The notes beneath the pieces were generated by a model, which ran no database searches, had not been told where the DNA came from, and saw only the letters and a list, made by a program, of their open reading frames with translations. Shown here piece by piece: positions 1 to 8,321 of a stretch of 64,000 bases of DNA. The first letter of the stretch is position 1; each line of letters opens with the position of its first letter. The DNA is from Bacillus pumilus (GTDB lineage Bacteria; Bacillota; Bacilli; Bacillales; Bacillaceae): NCBI RefSeq assembly GCF_003431975.1, contig NZ_CP027116.1:558001-622000 (forward strand). The letters run 5' to 3'. The position numbers and the translations under genes were made by a program.

Positions 1-104
1 TACTCATGTTTTAAAAATCGTTGATACTCTTCTACATAAATTGAGCCTAGTGCATTCGAGTATTCAATGATCTTTTTACCGTAATGAATGATTTCCTCAT
101 CCAA
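1..104 (-). CDS. 5' part of an unidentified gene (runs off the window)
   Basis: Reading leftward from position 104 there is an open frame to the window edge that begins M-D-E-E-I-I-H-Y-G-K-K. The TTG at 104 is preferred over the ATG at 110 because the GAGGTG ribosome binding site (111-116) lies six bases before the TTG but abuts the ATG. Only about 34 residues are visible, charged and probably helical, with no motif I can name. It is divergent from the TetR gene and shares the 105-316 intergenic region with it. Confidence 0.55.
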   Translation of the reverse strand, partial: MDEEIIHYGKKIIEYSNALGSIYVEEYQRFLKHE

Positions 105-214
105 TGACATCACCTCTATTTCATTATAGGCAATGATTATAGTTAAGTGAAGTTAAATATTAAGAAAAATTAAATTAAGAAATGGCATAAGTGATTGTTT
201 CAATGACTTTTTCA

Positions 215-269
215 TTGTATTTTGAAAAAGATCCATTTATAATAAAAAAATAAACCAACTGGTCGGTTT
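215..269 (+). promoter_or_regulatory. Promoter and TetR operator of the tetR-blt operon
   Basis: A sigma-A promoter is visible: TTGTAT (215-220), a 17-base spacer and TATAAT (238-243). Directly after the -10 lies AAACCAACTGGTCGGTTT (252-269), an almost perfect 18-bp palindrome of the AAACCGAC-type bound by many TetR/QacR-like repressors. It covers the expected transcription start, so binding would block initiation. The first gene downstream encodes a TetR-family protein, so negative autoregulation is inferred. Confidence 0.75.
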
Positions 270-316
270 TAATCTGTTCATGTGAAGAAAAGCAAGGTGA
301 AAGGGATTGTTAAAAA

Positions 317-922
317 ATGACAAATGCACGAAGCGGGACTGAAAAAAGTGAGAAGACGAAGCAAAAAATTGTTACCGCTTCACGTGATTTATTTGCAAAA
401 AAAGGGTATTCGGAAACATCTGTACGAGATATTTTAGAGGCTGCTAAGGTGAGTAAAGGGAATCTTTATCATCATTTTAAAGGAAAAGAGTTTTTGTTCC
501 TTCATATCATGGAAGAGGATCACCGCTTGATGATGGAGACGTGGCATCAGGAGAAACAAACGATGCACCGGGCCATTGATCAGCTCGGAGGATTTGCAGA
601 GCTGCTCAGTCAAATGGGCATTAACTACCCATTAATGAGAGCAAGCGAGGAATTCTGTGCAAGTGCCTTTACATCAGACGAGGTCATGGAACGGCTGAAC
701 AAGATTGATGCCGACTTTGATGATGTGATGAGAGATATTATAATTGAAGGAAACGAAGATGGTAGCTGGTCGATTCAGCATGTTGAGTCAACAGTGAAAA
801 TATTATTATCCGTTTTTTACGGATTAGATGTGTTGTATAAAAATGATCCAATCCAAGAGAAAAAGGAATTACAAAAACAAGCGATCTCATTGATTATTCA
901 CGGAATCAACCATCATGAGTAA
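317..922 (+). CDS. TetR/AcrR-family transcriptional repressor, probably of the blt pump
   Basis: 201 residues, the usual TetR length. The N-terminal helix-turn-helix domain spans about residues 15-60, with the typical ending S-K-G-N-L-Y-H-H-F-K-G-K-E. The rest would be the all-helical ligand-binding and dimer domain, similar in style to QacR-like multidrug sensors. It stands 31 bases before the pump gene in the same direction and behind a TetR-type operator, so the two very likely form a drug-inducible operon. In B. subtilis blt is controlled by the MerR-family protein BltR, so a TetR regulator here is a change of control. The ligand is not predictable from sequence. Confidence 0.85.
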   Translation: MTNARSGTEKSEKTKQKIVTASRDLFAKKGYSETSVRDILEAAKVSKGNLYHHFKGKEFLFLHIMEEDHRLMMETWHQEKQTMHRAIDQLGGFAELLSQMGINYPLMRASEEFCASAFTSDEVMERLNKIDADFDDVMRDIIIEGNEDGSWSIQHVESTVKILLSVFYGLDVLYKNDPIQEKKELQKQAISLIIHGINHHE

Positions 923-953
923 CAATTGAATCAATAAAGGGGAAACAAACATC

Positions 954-2150
954 ATGCAAAAACCGATTCGTGAGCAAAAAGCAGTACTCGTTATTTTATT
1001 AAGTAATATATTTATTGCGTTTTTAGGCATCGGTCTCATTATTCCTGTCATGCCGCTATTTATGAATGTCATGCATCTAACAGGGAGTACAATGGGATAC
1101 CTTGTGGCGGCGTTTGCCGTTGCTCAGCTCATCGCATCACCTATTGCAGGGAGATGGGTAGACCGCTACGGAAGAAAGATTATGATTGTGTCAGGATTGT
1201 TTCTATTTGCGTTATCAGAGCTCGTCTTCGGTCTTGGAACACATGTGTACGTTCTGTATTTTGCAAGGCTACTAGGCGGCATTAGTGCAGCGTTTATCAT
1301 GCCGGCTGTCACTGCATATGTCGCCGATATTACGACCGTTCAAGAAAGATCAAAGGCAATGGGCTATGTGTCAGCGGCCATAAGTACCGGATTTATCATT
1401 GGCCCGGGCATTGGCGGATTTATTGCAGAATACGGCGTGCGCCTGCCATTCTTCTTTGCAGCAGGGATTGCGTTTATAGCCGTTATTTCGTCTATGTTTA
1501 TGCTCAAGGAGCCATTAACAAAAGAAGAGCGAGCGAAGCAAATGGATCAAGTGAAGGAATCCACCTTCTTTAAAGATTTGAAAAAATCGATCCATCCAAG
1601 CTATCTCATCGCTTTTATCATTGTGTTTGTCCTCGCGTTTGGACTGTCTGCGTATGAAACGGTCTTCAGCCTGTTTACAAATCATAAGTTTGGATTTGGT
1701 CCGAAGGATATTGCGATCATCATTACCGTTAGTTCAATTGTAGCGGTCATCATCCAGGTGCTCGTGTTTGGTAAAATGGTGAATGCTCTTGGGGAGAAAC
1801 GAGTCATTCAGCTATGCTTAATTGTTGGAGCAGTCCTCGCTTTTGTTTCAACTGTCGTGTCAGGCTTTATGGTTGTGCTTATCGTCACATGTGTCATTTT
1901 CTTAGCCTTTGATTTATTGCGTCCGGCATTGACGACATTCTTATCAAAAATTGCTGGCAATCAGCAAGGATTCGTCGCAGGGATGAACTCCACTTACACA
2001 AGTCTCGGTACGATATTCGGCCCAGCCCTTGGTGGTATTTTATTCGATCAAAATATACATTTCCCATTTCTATTCGCAGGTGTTGTCTTATTTCTCGGAT
2101 TAGGCTTAACTCTTATTTGGAAGGGGAAGGCGACGGTAGTATCTAATTAA
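954..2150 (+). CDS. blt: Multidrug efflux MFS transporter, Blt/Bmr type
   Basis: 398 residues with 12 predicted membrane helices. MFS motif A G-R-W-V-D-R-Y-G-R-K is at about 66-75, and the antiporter motif C G-F-I-I-G-P-G-I-G-G at about 146-155. I recall B. subtilis Blt as very similar along its whole length, closer than Bmr. Family members use the proton gradient to expel structurally unrelated cationic drugs (fluoroquinolones, dyes), and Blt has been linked to polyamine export. A strong AAAGGGG ribosome binding site is at 936-942. It is second in an operon with tetR, and no bltD acetyltransferase follows. Part of its 3' end recurs in decayed form at 7687-7860. Confidence 0.9.
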   Translation: MQKPIREQKAVLVILLSNIFIAFLGIGLIIPVMPLFMNVMHLTGSTMGYLVAAFAVAQLIASPIAGRWVDRYGRKIMIVSGLFLFALSELVFGLGTHVYVLYFARLLGGISAAFIMPAVTAYVADITTVQERSKAMGYVSAAISTGFIIGPGIGGFIAEYGVRLPFFFAAGIAFIAVISSMFMLKEPLTKEERAKQMDQVKESTFFKDLKKSIHPSYLIAFIIVFVLAFGLSAYETVFSLFTNHKFGFGPKDIAIIITVSSIVAVIIQVLVFGKMVNALGEKRVIQLCLIVGAVLAFVSTVVSGFMVVLIVTCVIFLAFDLLRPALTTFLSKIAGNQQGFVAGMNSTYTSLGTIFGPALGGILFDQNIHFPFLFAGVVLFLGLGLTLIWKGKATVVSN

Positions 2151-2175
2151 GGGCTCTAACTAGGGCTCTTTTTTT
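2150..2175 (+). terminator. Rho-independent terminator of tetR-blt
   Basis: AGGGCTCT is repeated directly on either side of a 4-base loop. The two copies can still pair as an 8-bp stem using two G-U pairs, and seven T residues follow. Confidence 0.7.
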
Positions 2176-2216
2176 GTTCCTGTGGATAGAGTATTAAAGT
2201 AATCACAAAGTCCCTG

Positions 2217-2246
2217 TTGATGAGGTGTTATTCATGTTAATATAAT
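2217..2246 (+). promoter_or_regulatory. Sigma-A promoter of the acyltransferase gene
   Basis: TTGATG (2217-2222), 18-base spacer, TATAAT (2241-2246), 34 bases before the start codon. Weak symmetry (CATG on either side of the -10) could be coincidental. Confidence 0.6.
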
Positions 2247-2280
2247 ACATGTTTTACCAATATGCTAGAGGAGGATTTTA

Positions 2281-3312
2281 ATGCAAATTAAAGAGATTTT
2301 TTATATTCGGTGTATCTCGTGTTTGAGTGTTGTGCTCATTCATGCAATAGCCATTTTATCTAGCCCACAATCATCATCTATTCTTGTAGCACTACTCATG
2401 TTCAGTACACCGAGTTTTATTTTCATTTCTGAGTTTTTATTGGCGCATTCTTATCCAAATGGTACACCTAAAGGATTTATGTGGAAGAGAGTGAAAGCCA
2501 TCTTTTTCCCATTTGCATTTATTGGGATTGTCGATGGGTTTTTGCATTCGGCATCGTTAAATGGAGGGGCAGCTGACTTCTTTAAAAGAGCTTCAGCAAA
2601 TGTCTTATTGGGAAATTATATTGGTTATTTTGTTCTGATTATTTTTCAATTTTACTTTTTGCATATGTTTTTTCACAAAATGGCTAAGCGTACCTCAGCC
2701 AAATGGGTATTGCCGATCTCCTTTATCATCACAGTTGGTTATTTAAGTGTCATGAACCTCGTCAAAATCCCACAACCTCAATTACCTAATCCAATGTTCG
2801 GCTTAGAATGGATTCCATTTCCAGGTTGGTTATTCTATTTTTGTTTAGCCTATTATTGTGGAGTGAATTATCAGCAGTTTATCACAAGACTTCATCATTT
2901 TAAGTATGCTGTGTATGGACTTGTTCTGATTTCAGCAGTGACTCTTCTAAGCAATACATATGTAGGCTTTTTCGAGCCTTCTTCTAAGAGGCCAGATGTT
3001 GTTCTTTATACAATCAGTATTGTCTTCTTATGCTTTCTCTTGTTTTCTAAAGTAAAAAGCGTTCCACCTTTCGTAGCTGTCATTAGTCAATATTCATTCA
3101 CCATCTATTTGCTTCACGGGTATTTTCTAGGTATCTCTGTGTTACTATGGGGACAATTAAAAGATTATCCATTCTTTGTGGGGACATTCATAATATCAAC
3201 ACTTGCAATTGCTGGACCTATCCTATTGTCTCGGTTAGCAAATCATTATAAATATGGCTATATGTTTGTCGGTAAAATCAACAGAACGAGACGAAAAACA
3301 GTCGCCTCATAA
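2281..3312 (+). CDS. Membrane acyltransferase, acyltransferase-3 family
   Basis: 343 residues with about ten hydrophobic segments and almost no soluble part, typical of the acyltransferase-3 family (OatA, WecH, IcaC and Bacillus YfiQ/YkrP relatives). The conserved helix-1 histidine is seen in the stretch S-V-V-L-I-H-A (about residue 21), and an F-x-S-E-F-L-L-A segment follows helix 2. Such enzymes move acyl groups across the membrane to cell-surface glycans or peptidoglycan. The acceptor is unknown. The ribosome binding site GAGGAGG is ideal. It has its own promoter and terminator, so it is monocistronic. No glycan-synthesis genes are near, which leaves the role open. Confidence 0.7.
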   Translation: MQIKEIFYIRCISCLSVVLIHAIAILSSPQSSSILVALLMFSTPSFIFISEFLLAHSYPNGTPKGFMWKRVKAIFFPFAFIGIVDGFLHSASLNGGAADFFKRASANVLLGNYIGYFVLIIFQFYFLHMFFHKMAKRTSAKWVLPISFIITVGYLSVMNLVKIPQPQLPNPMFGLEWIPFPGWLFYFCLAYYCGVNYQQFITRLHHFKYAVYGLVLISAVTLLSNTYVGFFEPSSKRPDVVLYTISIVFLCFLLFSKVKSVPPFVAVISQYSFTIYLLHGYFLGISVLLWGQLKDYPFFVGTFIISTLAIAGPILLSRLANHYKYGYMFVGKINRTRRKTVAS

Positions 3313-3318
3313 ACGATT

Positions 3319-3350
3319 TAAAGGGGATCTTAAGAAGATGCCCTTTTTTT
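3319..3350 (+). terminator. Terminator after the acyltransferase gene
   Basis: A stem AAGGGGATCTT / AAGATGCCCTT with one G-G mismatch and a three-base loop is followed by seven T residues. Confidence 0.7.
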
Positions 3351-3353
3351 GTT

Positions 3354-3418
3354 GCCTAAAAGTACAGTGCTTTTTGCCCGAAAGTACAATTTTAATCGAT
3401 CATTTCATTGCTTAGAAT
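3354..3418 (+). promoter_or_regulatory. Tandem YdfI-type boxes and ydfJ promoter
   Basis: Two direct copies, GCCTAAAAGTAC (3354-3365) and GCCCGAAAGTAC (3376-3387), are spaced 22 bases start to start, two helical turns. As I recall, the B. subtilis YdfI site is a tandem 12-mer GCCCRAAYGTAC; these copies differ by two and one positions. A -10 TAGAAT (3413-3418) is present but the -35 region (about 3390-3395) is poor, as expected for a promoter needing an activator bound just upstream. Confidence 0.7.
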
Positions 3419-3461
3419 AAAAAGATGAAGTTCATGAAGTTGAAGAAAAAGGAGTAAGTGA

Positions 3462-5639
3462 ATGGCAAAATTTTTATATCGTTTAGGAAAAAGTGCTTTT
3501 TCTAAGCCGAAACGGATGATTATCGGTTGGTTACTTGTTTTAGTAGCTGTTGTGGCGGCAACAATAGGGACAGGTGTTTCATTTAATGGAGATATGTCGA
3601 TTCCAGGAACAAAGTCAGAAAAGGCAATGGATCTCTTGGAGAAAAAATTCCCAGCAGGTGATGATAGTGGGACGATTCGTCTGATCTTTAAAGCACCTAA
3701 GGGCGAAACATTAGAAACAAAAAAAGTAAAAAATAAATTGAACGAAACGATCAAAGAAGTCAAAAAGGATAAAGCAGTCAAGCAAGTGACGGATTTATAT
3801 CAGACATTTGCTATTAGTAAAGATAAGAAAATAGGGTATGCGGATATTACATACCGGGTGAAGGCGGGTGAGGTAAAAGCATCCTCAAAAGAGAAAGTAT
3901 TAGATAGTATTAAGATTTCAAGAAAGGCTGGCATCCAAACAGAATTAGGCGGCTCTGTCCCATTCTCAAAAATTGAGGTAGGCGGGATATCGGAAGTCAT
4001 AGGTATTGTCATGGCCTTCTTTATTTTAGCCTTTACCTTCGCTTCACTATTGATTGCAGGACTACCGATCTTGACGGCTGTCATTGGGTTAATAATCGGC
4101 GTGATGGGCATATTAATTACCTCAAATTTTGTTGATATGTCTGCATTTAGTCTTACATTAGCTGTGATGATTGGACTTGCCGTAGGAATTGATTATGCAT
4201 TATTTATCATTTCTCGATATCGACAGTTATTAGCAGAGGGTTACGAATTGAAAGAAGCAGCTGCTAGAGCTGTTGCTACAGCAGGCAGTGCTGTATTGTT
4301 TGCAGGTGTTACCGTCGTGATTGCACTATGCGGACTTGTATTAGTCGGTATACCATTTTTAGGCGTGATGGGTCTTGTAGCTGCATTCATGGTACTATCA
4401 GTTATGCTTGTGTCTCTGACAATTGTTCCTGCGATACTAGGGATTCTTGGTGATAAAGTAAGCCCTTCAAGAAAGAATAAATGGTTCTCTAAATTACAAT
4501 CTCAACAACAAGAAGAAACAACAGCTTGGGGAAGGTTTATCAAAAAGTATCCAGGTAAAATCATCCTAGGTGTCATTGTATTGACTGGTCTACTCAGTTG
4601 GCCAGCACTTCATATGGAGTTGGGTCTTCCTGATAACGGTATGAAGGGGAAGGAAACAACTGAACGCAAGGGCTATGACCTGTTAGCAGAAGGGTTTGGT
4701 AAAGGGTTTAATGGGCCACTGGTTGTTATCATTGATGCCTCCCGTGCAAATAACGCAATGAAATCTATTGAGAAAACAACAAAAGTATTAGAGAAGATGG
4801 GTGGCATCAAACAAGTGGCACCGGCTGTTCCTAATCCATCGGGTAAGTACGCCATGTTGACCATCTTACCGAAAAGCGGTCCAGAAGATAAGGCGACAAA
4901 GCAATTAGTCAAAGATATACGAAATGAATCTAGTCAAACTGCTGCAAAGTATGATACGAAATTACTTGTTACTGGTTCTACGGCAGTTAATATCGATATT
5001 TCAGATAGACTCAGTGAAGCGTTACCGAAATTTGCAGGAGTCATTATTGGATTTGCTTTGATTTTGATGATTCTTGTGTTTAGATCCTTCCTTGTTCCAT
5101 TAAAAGCGGTTTTAGGATTCCTTATGACATTGACCGCTACACTAGGTTTTTCAGTCTTTGTTTTACAGGATGGACACCTTGCGCCATTGTTTGGAATACC
5201 AGCAAGTGGCCCATTGTTAAACTTTATGCCTGTACTAGTGACAGGAATATTATTTGGTCTCGCAATGGATTATGAGGTCTTTTTAGTCAGTCGAATGAGA
5301 GAAGATTTCCTTCTATCAGGTGATGCAAAAAAGTCCGTTGTATCAGGTTTGAAGCACAGTGGAAGAGTAGTGACTGCCGCAGGCTTAATCATGATCCTCG
5401 TCTTTGCTAGTTTTATCTTTGCAGATGACTTGATCATTAAAACAATGGGGTTAACGTTGGCATTCGGTGTTCTGTTTGATGCATTTGTCATAAGAATGAC
5501 TTTTATCCCAGCTTGTATGATGCTGATCGGACGAGCTGCTTGGTACTTACCCAAATGGTTCGAAAGCTGGCTTCCACGTATAGACATTGAAGGTGAGTCT
5601 ATTTCTCAGAAAGATGAGAAAGAAGAGAAGGTGATTTAG
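3462..5639 (+). CDS. ydfJ: MmpL/RND-family membrane exporter YdfJ
   Basis: 725 residues (B. subtilis YdfJ is about 724). The plan is the two-fold RND/MmpL one: one N-terminal helix (about 20-40), an extracytoplasmic domain (about 45-175), a block of helices (about 175-330), then a second helix, domain and helix block. Each helix block carries an Asp-Tyr pair, G-I-D-Y-A-L-F near 244 and A-M-D-Y-E-V-F near 600, characteristic of proton-coupled MmpL proteins. Gram-positive members export lipids or hydrophobic compounds; the substrate of YdfJ is unknown. The gene lies immediately upstream of ydfH-ydfI, behind tandem boxes for that response regulator. The C-terminal tail is short, acidic and lysine-rich. 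Confidence 0.88.
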   Translation: MAKFLYRLGKSAFSKPKRMIIGWLLVLVAVVAATIGTGVSFNGDMSIPGTKSEKAMDLLEKKFPAGDDSGTIRLIFKAPKGETLETKKVKNKLNETIKEVKKDKAVKQVTDLYQTFAISKDKKIGYADITYRVKAGEVKASSKEKVLDSIKISRKAGIQTELGGSVPFSKIEVGGISEVIGIVMAFFILAFTFASLLIAGLPILTAVIGLIIGVMGILITSNFVDMSAFSLTLAVMIGLAVGIDYALFIISRYRQLLAEGYELKEAAARAVATAGSAVLFAGVTVVIALCGLVLVGIPFLGVMGLVAAFMVLSVMLVSLTIVPAILGILGDKVSPSRKNKWFSKLQSQQQEETTAWGRFIKKYPGKIILGVIVLTGLLSWPALHMELGLPDNGMKGKETTERKGYDLLAEGFGKGFNGPLVVIIDASRANNAMKSIEKTTKVLEKMGGIKQVAPAVPNPSGKYAMLTILPKSGPEDKATKQLVKDIRNESSQTAAKYDTKLLVTGSTAVNIDISDRLSEALPKFAGVIIGFALILMILVFRSFLVPLKAVLGFLMTLTATLGFSVFVLQDGHLAPLFGIPASGPLLNFMPVLVTGILFGLAMDYEVFLVSRMREDFLLSGDAKKSVVSGLKHSGRVVTAAGLIMILVFASFIFADDLIIKTMGLTLAFGVLFDAFVIRMTFIPACMMLIGRAAWYLPKWFESWLPRIDIEGESISQKDEKEEKVI

Positions 5640-5670
5640 TCACTGATAGTCTTACATGGTATGATTGATG

Positions 5671-5710
5671 ATACCGCCATTACCTCGATAAAGGGTGGGC
5701 GGTATTTTTT
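5671..5710 (+). terminator. Terminator between ydfJ and ydfH
   Basis: ATACCGCC (5671-5678) pairs with GGCGGTAT (5698-5705), with an inner ACC/GGT pairing, followed by six T residues. It separates ydfJ from the regulator genes, although read-through is possible because ydfH begins only 33 bases later. Confidence 0.75.
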
Positions 5711-5742
5711 GAGTGAATATGAGGCTCGGATGGTGATTATTT

Positions 5743-6927
5743 ATGGCGAAACGACGGGTAGACCCTTTTAATGAAATGATCTATTCGCGGATTCCAACAT
5801 TATTATGGGTCATCCTTGTTTATATTGCAGCAATGATATTTCAGTCTTTAACCACCCCAGTAGCACTTTCTGGCCTGTTTTTTTCTGCACTTATTGCCAT
5901 ACATCTGATTCTGCATTGGTGGTCATTTTACTGGTTTCAGCAGAATCCATGGGTATATTTTCTGATTCAAGGAATTGTAATTTTACTTTGTGTTTCAGTC
6001 ATGCAGGCGGCTTCTCCTGTGATTTTAATTGGCCTGTTACCAGTACTAATTGCGCAAAGTATTGGGGTATATTATCATACATTGAAGGTGATTTTGACAG
6101 GGCTTAGTTTTTATGTCCTTTTTTTTCTTGCCCTTATTTTGGTCAATGATACAGATGATTTGACGGTATACATTCCTATTTTGTTTTTGATTCTAATTGT
6201 GGTCATCGCATACTCCATTTTATTTTTTAGACAAGTCAAAGCAAGAATTCGTACGCAAACATTTTTAAAGGAACTTGAATTGGCACATCAACAAGTGGAA
6301 GAGCTGACACTTGCAAATGAGCGTCAAAGAATGGCGAGAGATTTACATGATACACTTGCACAAGGACTGGCAGGTATTATTATGCAGTTAGAAGCGGTCC
6401 ATGCACATTTAGAGAATCAGAATGTTGAGCGTGCTCAAAGCATTATTAAAGGTTCTATGAGACATGCGCGGACAACATTAGCTGAGGCGAGATTGGTCAT
6501 CGACGATCTTCGGAAATATAGCCAGGATCAATATGACTTAGCTGATTCTGTGAAAGATGAAGTGAAGCGGTTTATGACGGCGACGAATATTCCAGTTCAT
6601 ACAAAAGTGGCTGTCTCCTATCAAGTGTCCCCTTTTCTCATCGAACATACCGTATACATCGTCAGTGAATGTTTGACGAATATTGCCAAGCATGCCAAAG
6701 CAAGTAAGGTCGAATTGATGATGGAGCAAAAAGATGATCACATCTCCTTGCAAATCACAGACAATGGAGTGGGTTTTGATGAGAAAAAACAAGAATTCAC
6801 TTCCGGGCATTACGGTCTAATTGGTATGTCAGAACGTGCCCGACTGCTTGATGCACAGCTACACTTAAAAAGTGAAAAAAGTGAGGGTACACAAGTGACG
6901 GTAACCATACCTTTGAAAAAGGAGTAA
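5743..6927 (+). CDS. ydfH: Sensor histidine kinase YdfH (NarL-type system)
   Basis: 394 residues. About six N-terminal membrane helices (residues 15-165) leave little extracellular loop, so the signal is probably sensed in the membrane. A short coiled coil follows, then the HisKA_3 dimerisation box R-M-A-R-D-L-H-D-T-L-A-Q with phospho-acceptor His near 202. The ATP-binding domain shows N-x-x-K-H-A, D-N-G-V-G-F-D and a G-x-x-G-L-x-G-M-x-E-R ending. It phosphorylates YdfI, whose gene starts seven bases downstream. In B. subtilis the pair activates ydfJ, and the layout here (ydfJ first, then ydfH-ydfI) fits that circuit. Confidence 0.88.
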   Translation: MAKRRVDPFNEMIYSRIPTLLWVILVYIAAMIFQSLTTPVALSGLFFSALIAIHLILHWWSFYWFQQNPWVYFLIQGIVILLCVSVMQAASPVILIGLLPVLIAQSIGVYYHTLKVILTGLSFYVLFFLALILVNDTDDLTVYIPILFLILIVVIAYSILFFRQVKARIRTQTFLKELELAHQQVEELTLANERQRMARDLHDTLAQGLAGIIMQLEAVHAHLENQNVERAQSIIKGSMRHARTTLAEARLVIDDLRKYSQDQYDLADSVKDEVKRFMTATNIPVHTKVAVSYQVSPFLIEHTVYIVSECLTNIAKHAKASKVELMMEQKDDHISLQITDNGVGFDEKKQEFTSGHYGLIGMSERARLLDAQLHLKSEKSEGTQVTVTIPLKKE

Positions 6928-6933
6928 AAAACA

Positions 6934-7584
6934 ATGTCTTATCAAATTGTGATTGTCGATGATCATTTTGTTGTTAGAGAAGGATTAAAATTAATTCTTG
7001 AGACAGATCAACGATTTGATGTTGTTGGTGAAGCTGAGGATGGGGCAAAGGGATTAGATGTCTTGAAAGAGAAGGCTCCAGACCTTGTATTACTTGACCT
7101 CAACATGCCTAATATGAGTGGGCTTGAAATGCTAAAAGAGATGCAGTCTCTTCAATTAAAAGTACCGGTCCTGATTCTCACTACCTATAACGAAGAGAAA
7201 TTAATGATTGAAGGGCTGCAACTTGGAGCAAAGGGCTATCTTTTAAAGGATGCCAGCAGGGAAAATTTATTTTATACAATTGAAACAGCTATCAGAGGGG
7301 ATATTCTTCTTCAAGCAAACGTCGCTGCTAAGGTATTTGAATCAAAAGAGCATCAAGTGACTCCGAACCATTTGAAAAAAGAATTAAACATGCTGACTGA
7401 AAAAGAGATGCTTGTCTTGCAAGCAGTGGCTAGAGGATTTCGAAGTAAGGAAATTGCATTTGATATGGGGATTTCCGAGAGAACTGTCAAAGCTCATTTA
7501 ACAAATATTTATCAAAAGCTGGAGGTCACTTCAAGAGCGGAAGCAATTAAAGCAGCAGTAGAATTAGGGATGATTCATTTTTAG
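6934..7584 (+). CDS. ydfI: Response regulator YdfI (NarL/FixJ family)
   Basis: 216 residues. The receiver domain (1-120) has the acidic pair D9-D10, phospho-acceptor D55 in L-L-D-L-N-M-P, the switch threonine in L-T-T-Y and lysine in Y-L-L-K-D-A. The C-terminal LuxR-type helix-turn-helix domain (about 150-212) shows L-T-E-K-E and the recognition helix I-S-E-R-T-V-K-A-H-L. It is translationally close to ydfH (six intervening bases). It is expected to bind the two boxes at 3354-3387 and activate ydfJ. Confidence 0.88.
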   Translation: MSYQIVIVDDHFVVREGLKLILETDQRFDVVGEAEDGAKGLDVLKEKAPDLVLLDLNMPNMSGLEMLKEMQSLQLKVPVLILTTYNEEKLMIEGLQLGAKGYLLKDASRENLFYTIETAIRGDILLQANVAAKVFESKEHQVTPNHLKKELNMLTEKEMLVLQAVARGFRSKEIAFDMGISERTVKAHLTNIYQKLEVTSRAEAIKAAVELGMIHF

Positions 7585-7686
7585 AGAGAGCGAATGATCA
7601 TATGAGACGATGAAAAGAAACATTACCCTGTTAAGTTTCAGCGTCAAGTGATTTATTGTCTCTTAAGATTGCGGTTTTAGTATGTG

Positions 7687-7860
7687 TAGGGAAATGAACT
7701 CTACCTACATAAGTAATGGTACGATCTTTGACCCTGCACTTGGCGACATATTATTCGATCAAAATATACATTTCTATTCGCAGGTGTTGTCTTATTTCTC
7801 GGATTAGGCTTAACCCTTATTTGGAAGGAAAAAGTGACAGAAGAGGCAGCAGCAGAATAA
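7687..7860 (+). pseudogene. Decayed 3' end of a second blt gene
   Basis: This stretch is clearly homologous to the last about 170 bases of blt (1978-2130). From the ATTCGATCAAAATATACA stretch onward it is nearly identical, except for a 7-base deletion between short ATTT repeats near 7773 that breaks the frame. The first part has more substitutions. After the deletion the frame reads F-A-G-V-V-L-F-L-G-L-G-L-T-L-I-W-K and ends in an alanine/glutamate-rich tail unlike that of the intact gene, with its own stop (7858-7860) and terminator. No start or upstream part remains; 7585-7686 holds nothing recognisable. Confidence 0.85.
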
Positions 7861-7864
7861 TAAC

Positions 7865-7903
7865 AAAGGGCTAAAATGATGTTTATTTTAGCCCTTTGTC
7901 TTT
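7865..7903 (+). terminator. Strong terminator after the blt remnant
   Basis: A perfect 13-bp stem, AAAGGGCTAAAAT (7865-7877) with ATTTTAGCCCTTT (7885-7897), is followed by GTC and six T. It lies tail-to-tail with the DUF3021 gene and may stop transcription from both sides. Confidence 0.8.
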
Positions 7904-7904
7904 T

Positions 7905-8321
7905 TTATGACTGCGGCTTCAGGCGATTTAATGCCTGGGCCATTTTTTGATTTTGATGTTTTTTGTAAAACAGAAAGGCAATGATATGACCAGCCAATGT
8001 CAGAAAGGCAATGCCGATGAAATAAGGCATGATCAATTCAAGCAGTGCCGTCGAATATAAAGCGACCGCTCCTAGTTGAAAGGCTAAATTGACAGCGGTG
8101 GAGATGAGAATATTGACAGGGGCAGGGAAGGTAAAGTAGTTCCATAGTAAAGGGTATATGACTCCAAATACAATACCTGCCAATGTGCCAATGGCGATGA
8201 TGTGCCACACGTACCCAAAGGGGATCGTGATTGATCGGTTTGTCATTGACAGAATAAGTGTCAGCCACACAATGGAGACAAAAGATGTTTGCATAAATTG
8301 ATTTTTCATTTCTTTGATCAT
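7905..8321 (-). CDS. DUF3021 family membrane protein
   Basis: 138 residues with four hydrophobic helices and a basic C-terminal tail (K-K-H-Q-N-Q-K), the pattern of DUF3021 proteins. These are usually encoded directly after a LytTR DNA-binding protein and are thought to hold that regulator in check at the membrane. Here the start codon overlaps the stop of the LytTR gene by four bases (ATGA), so the two are translationally coupled. A frameshifted relative of this pair is at 62496-63356. Confidence 0.75.
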   Translation of the reverse strand: MIKEMKNQFMQTSFVSIVWLTLILSMTNRSITIPFGYVWHIIAIGTLAGIVFGVIYPLLWNYFTFPAPVNILISTAVNLAFQLGAVALYSTALLELIMPYFIGIAFLTLAGHIIAFLFYKKHQNQKMAQALNRLKPQS

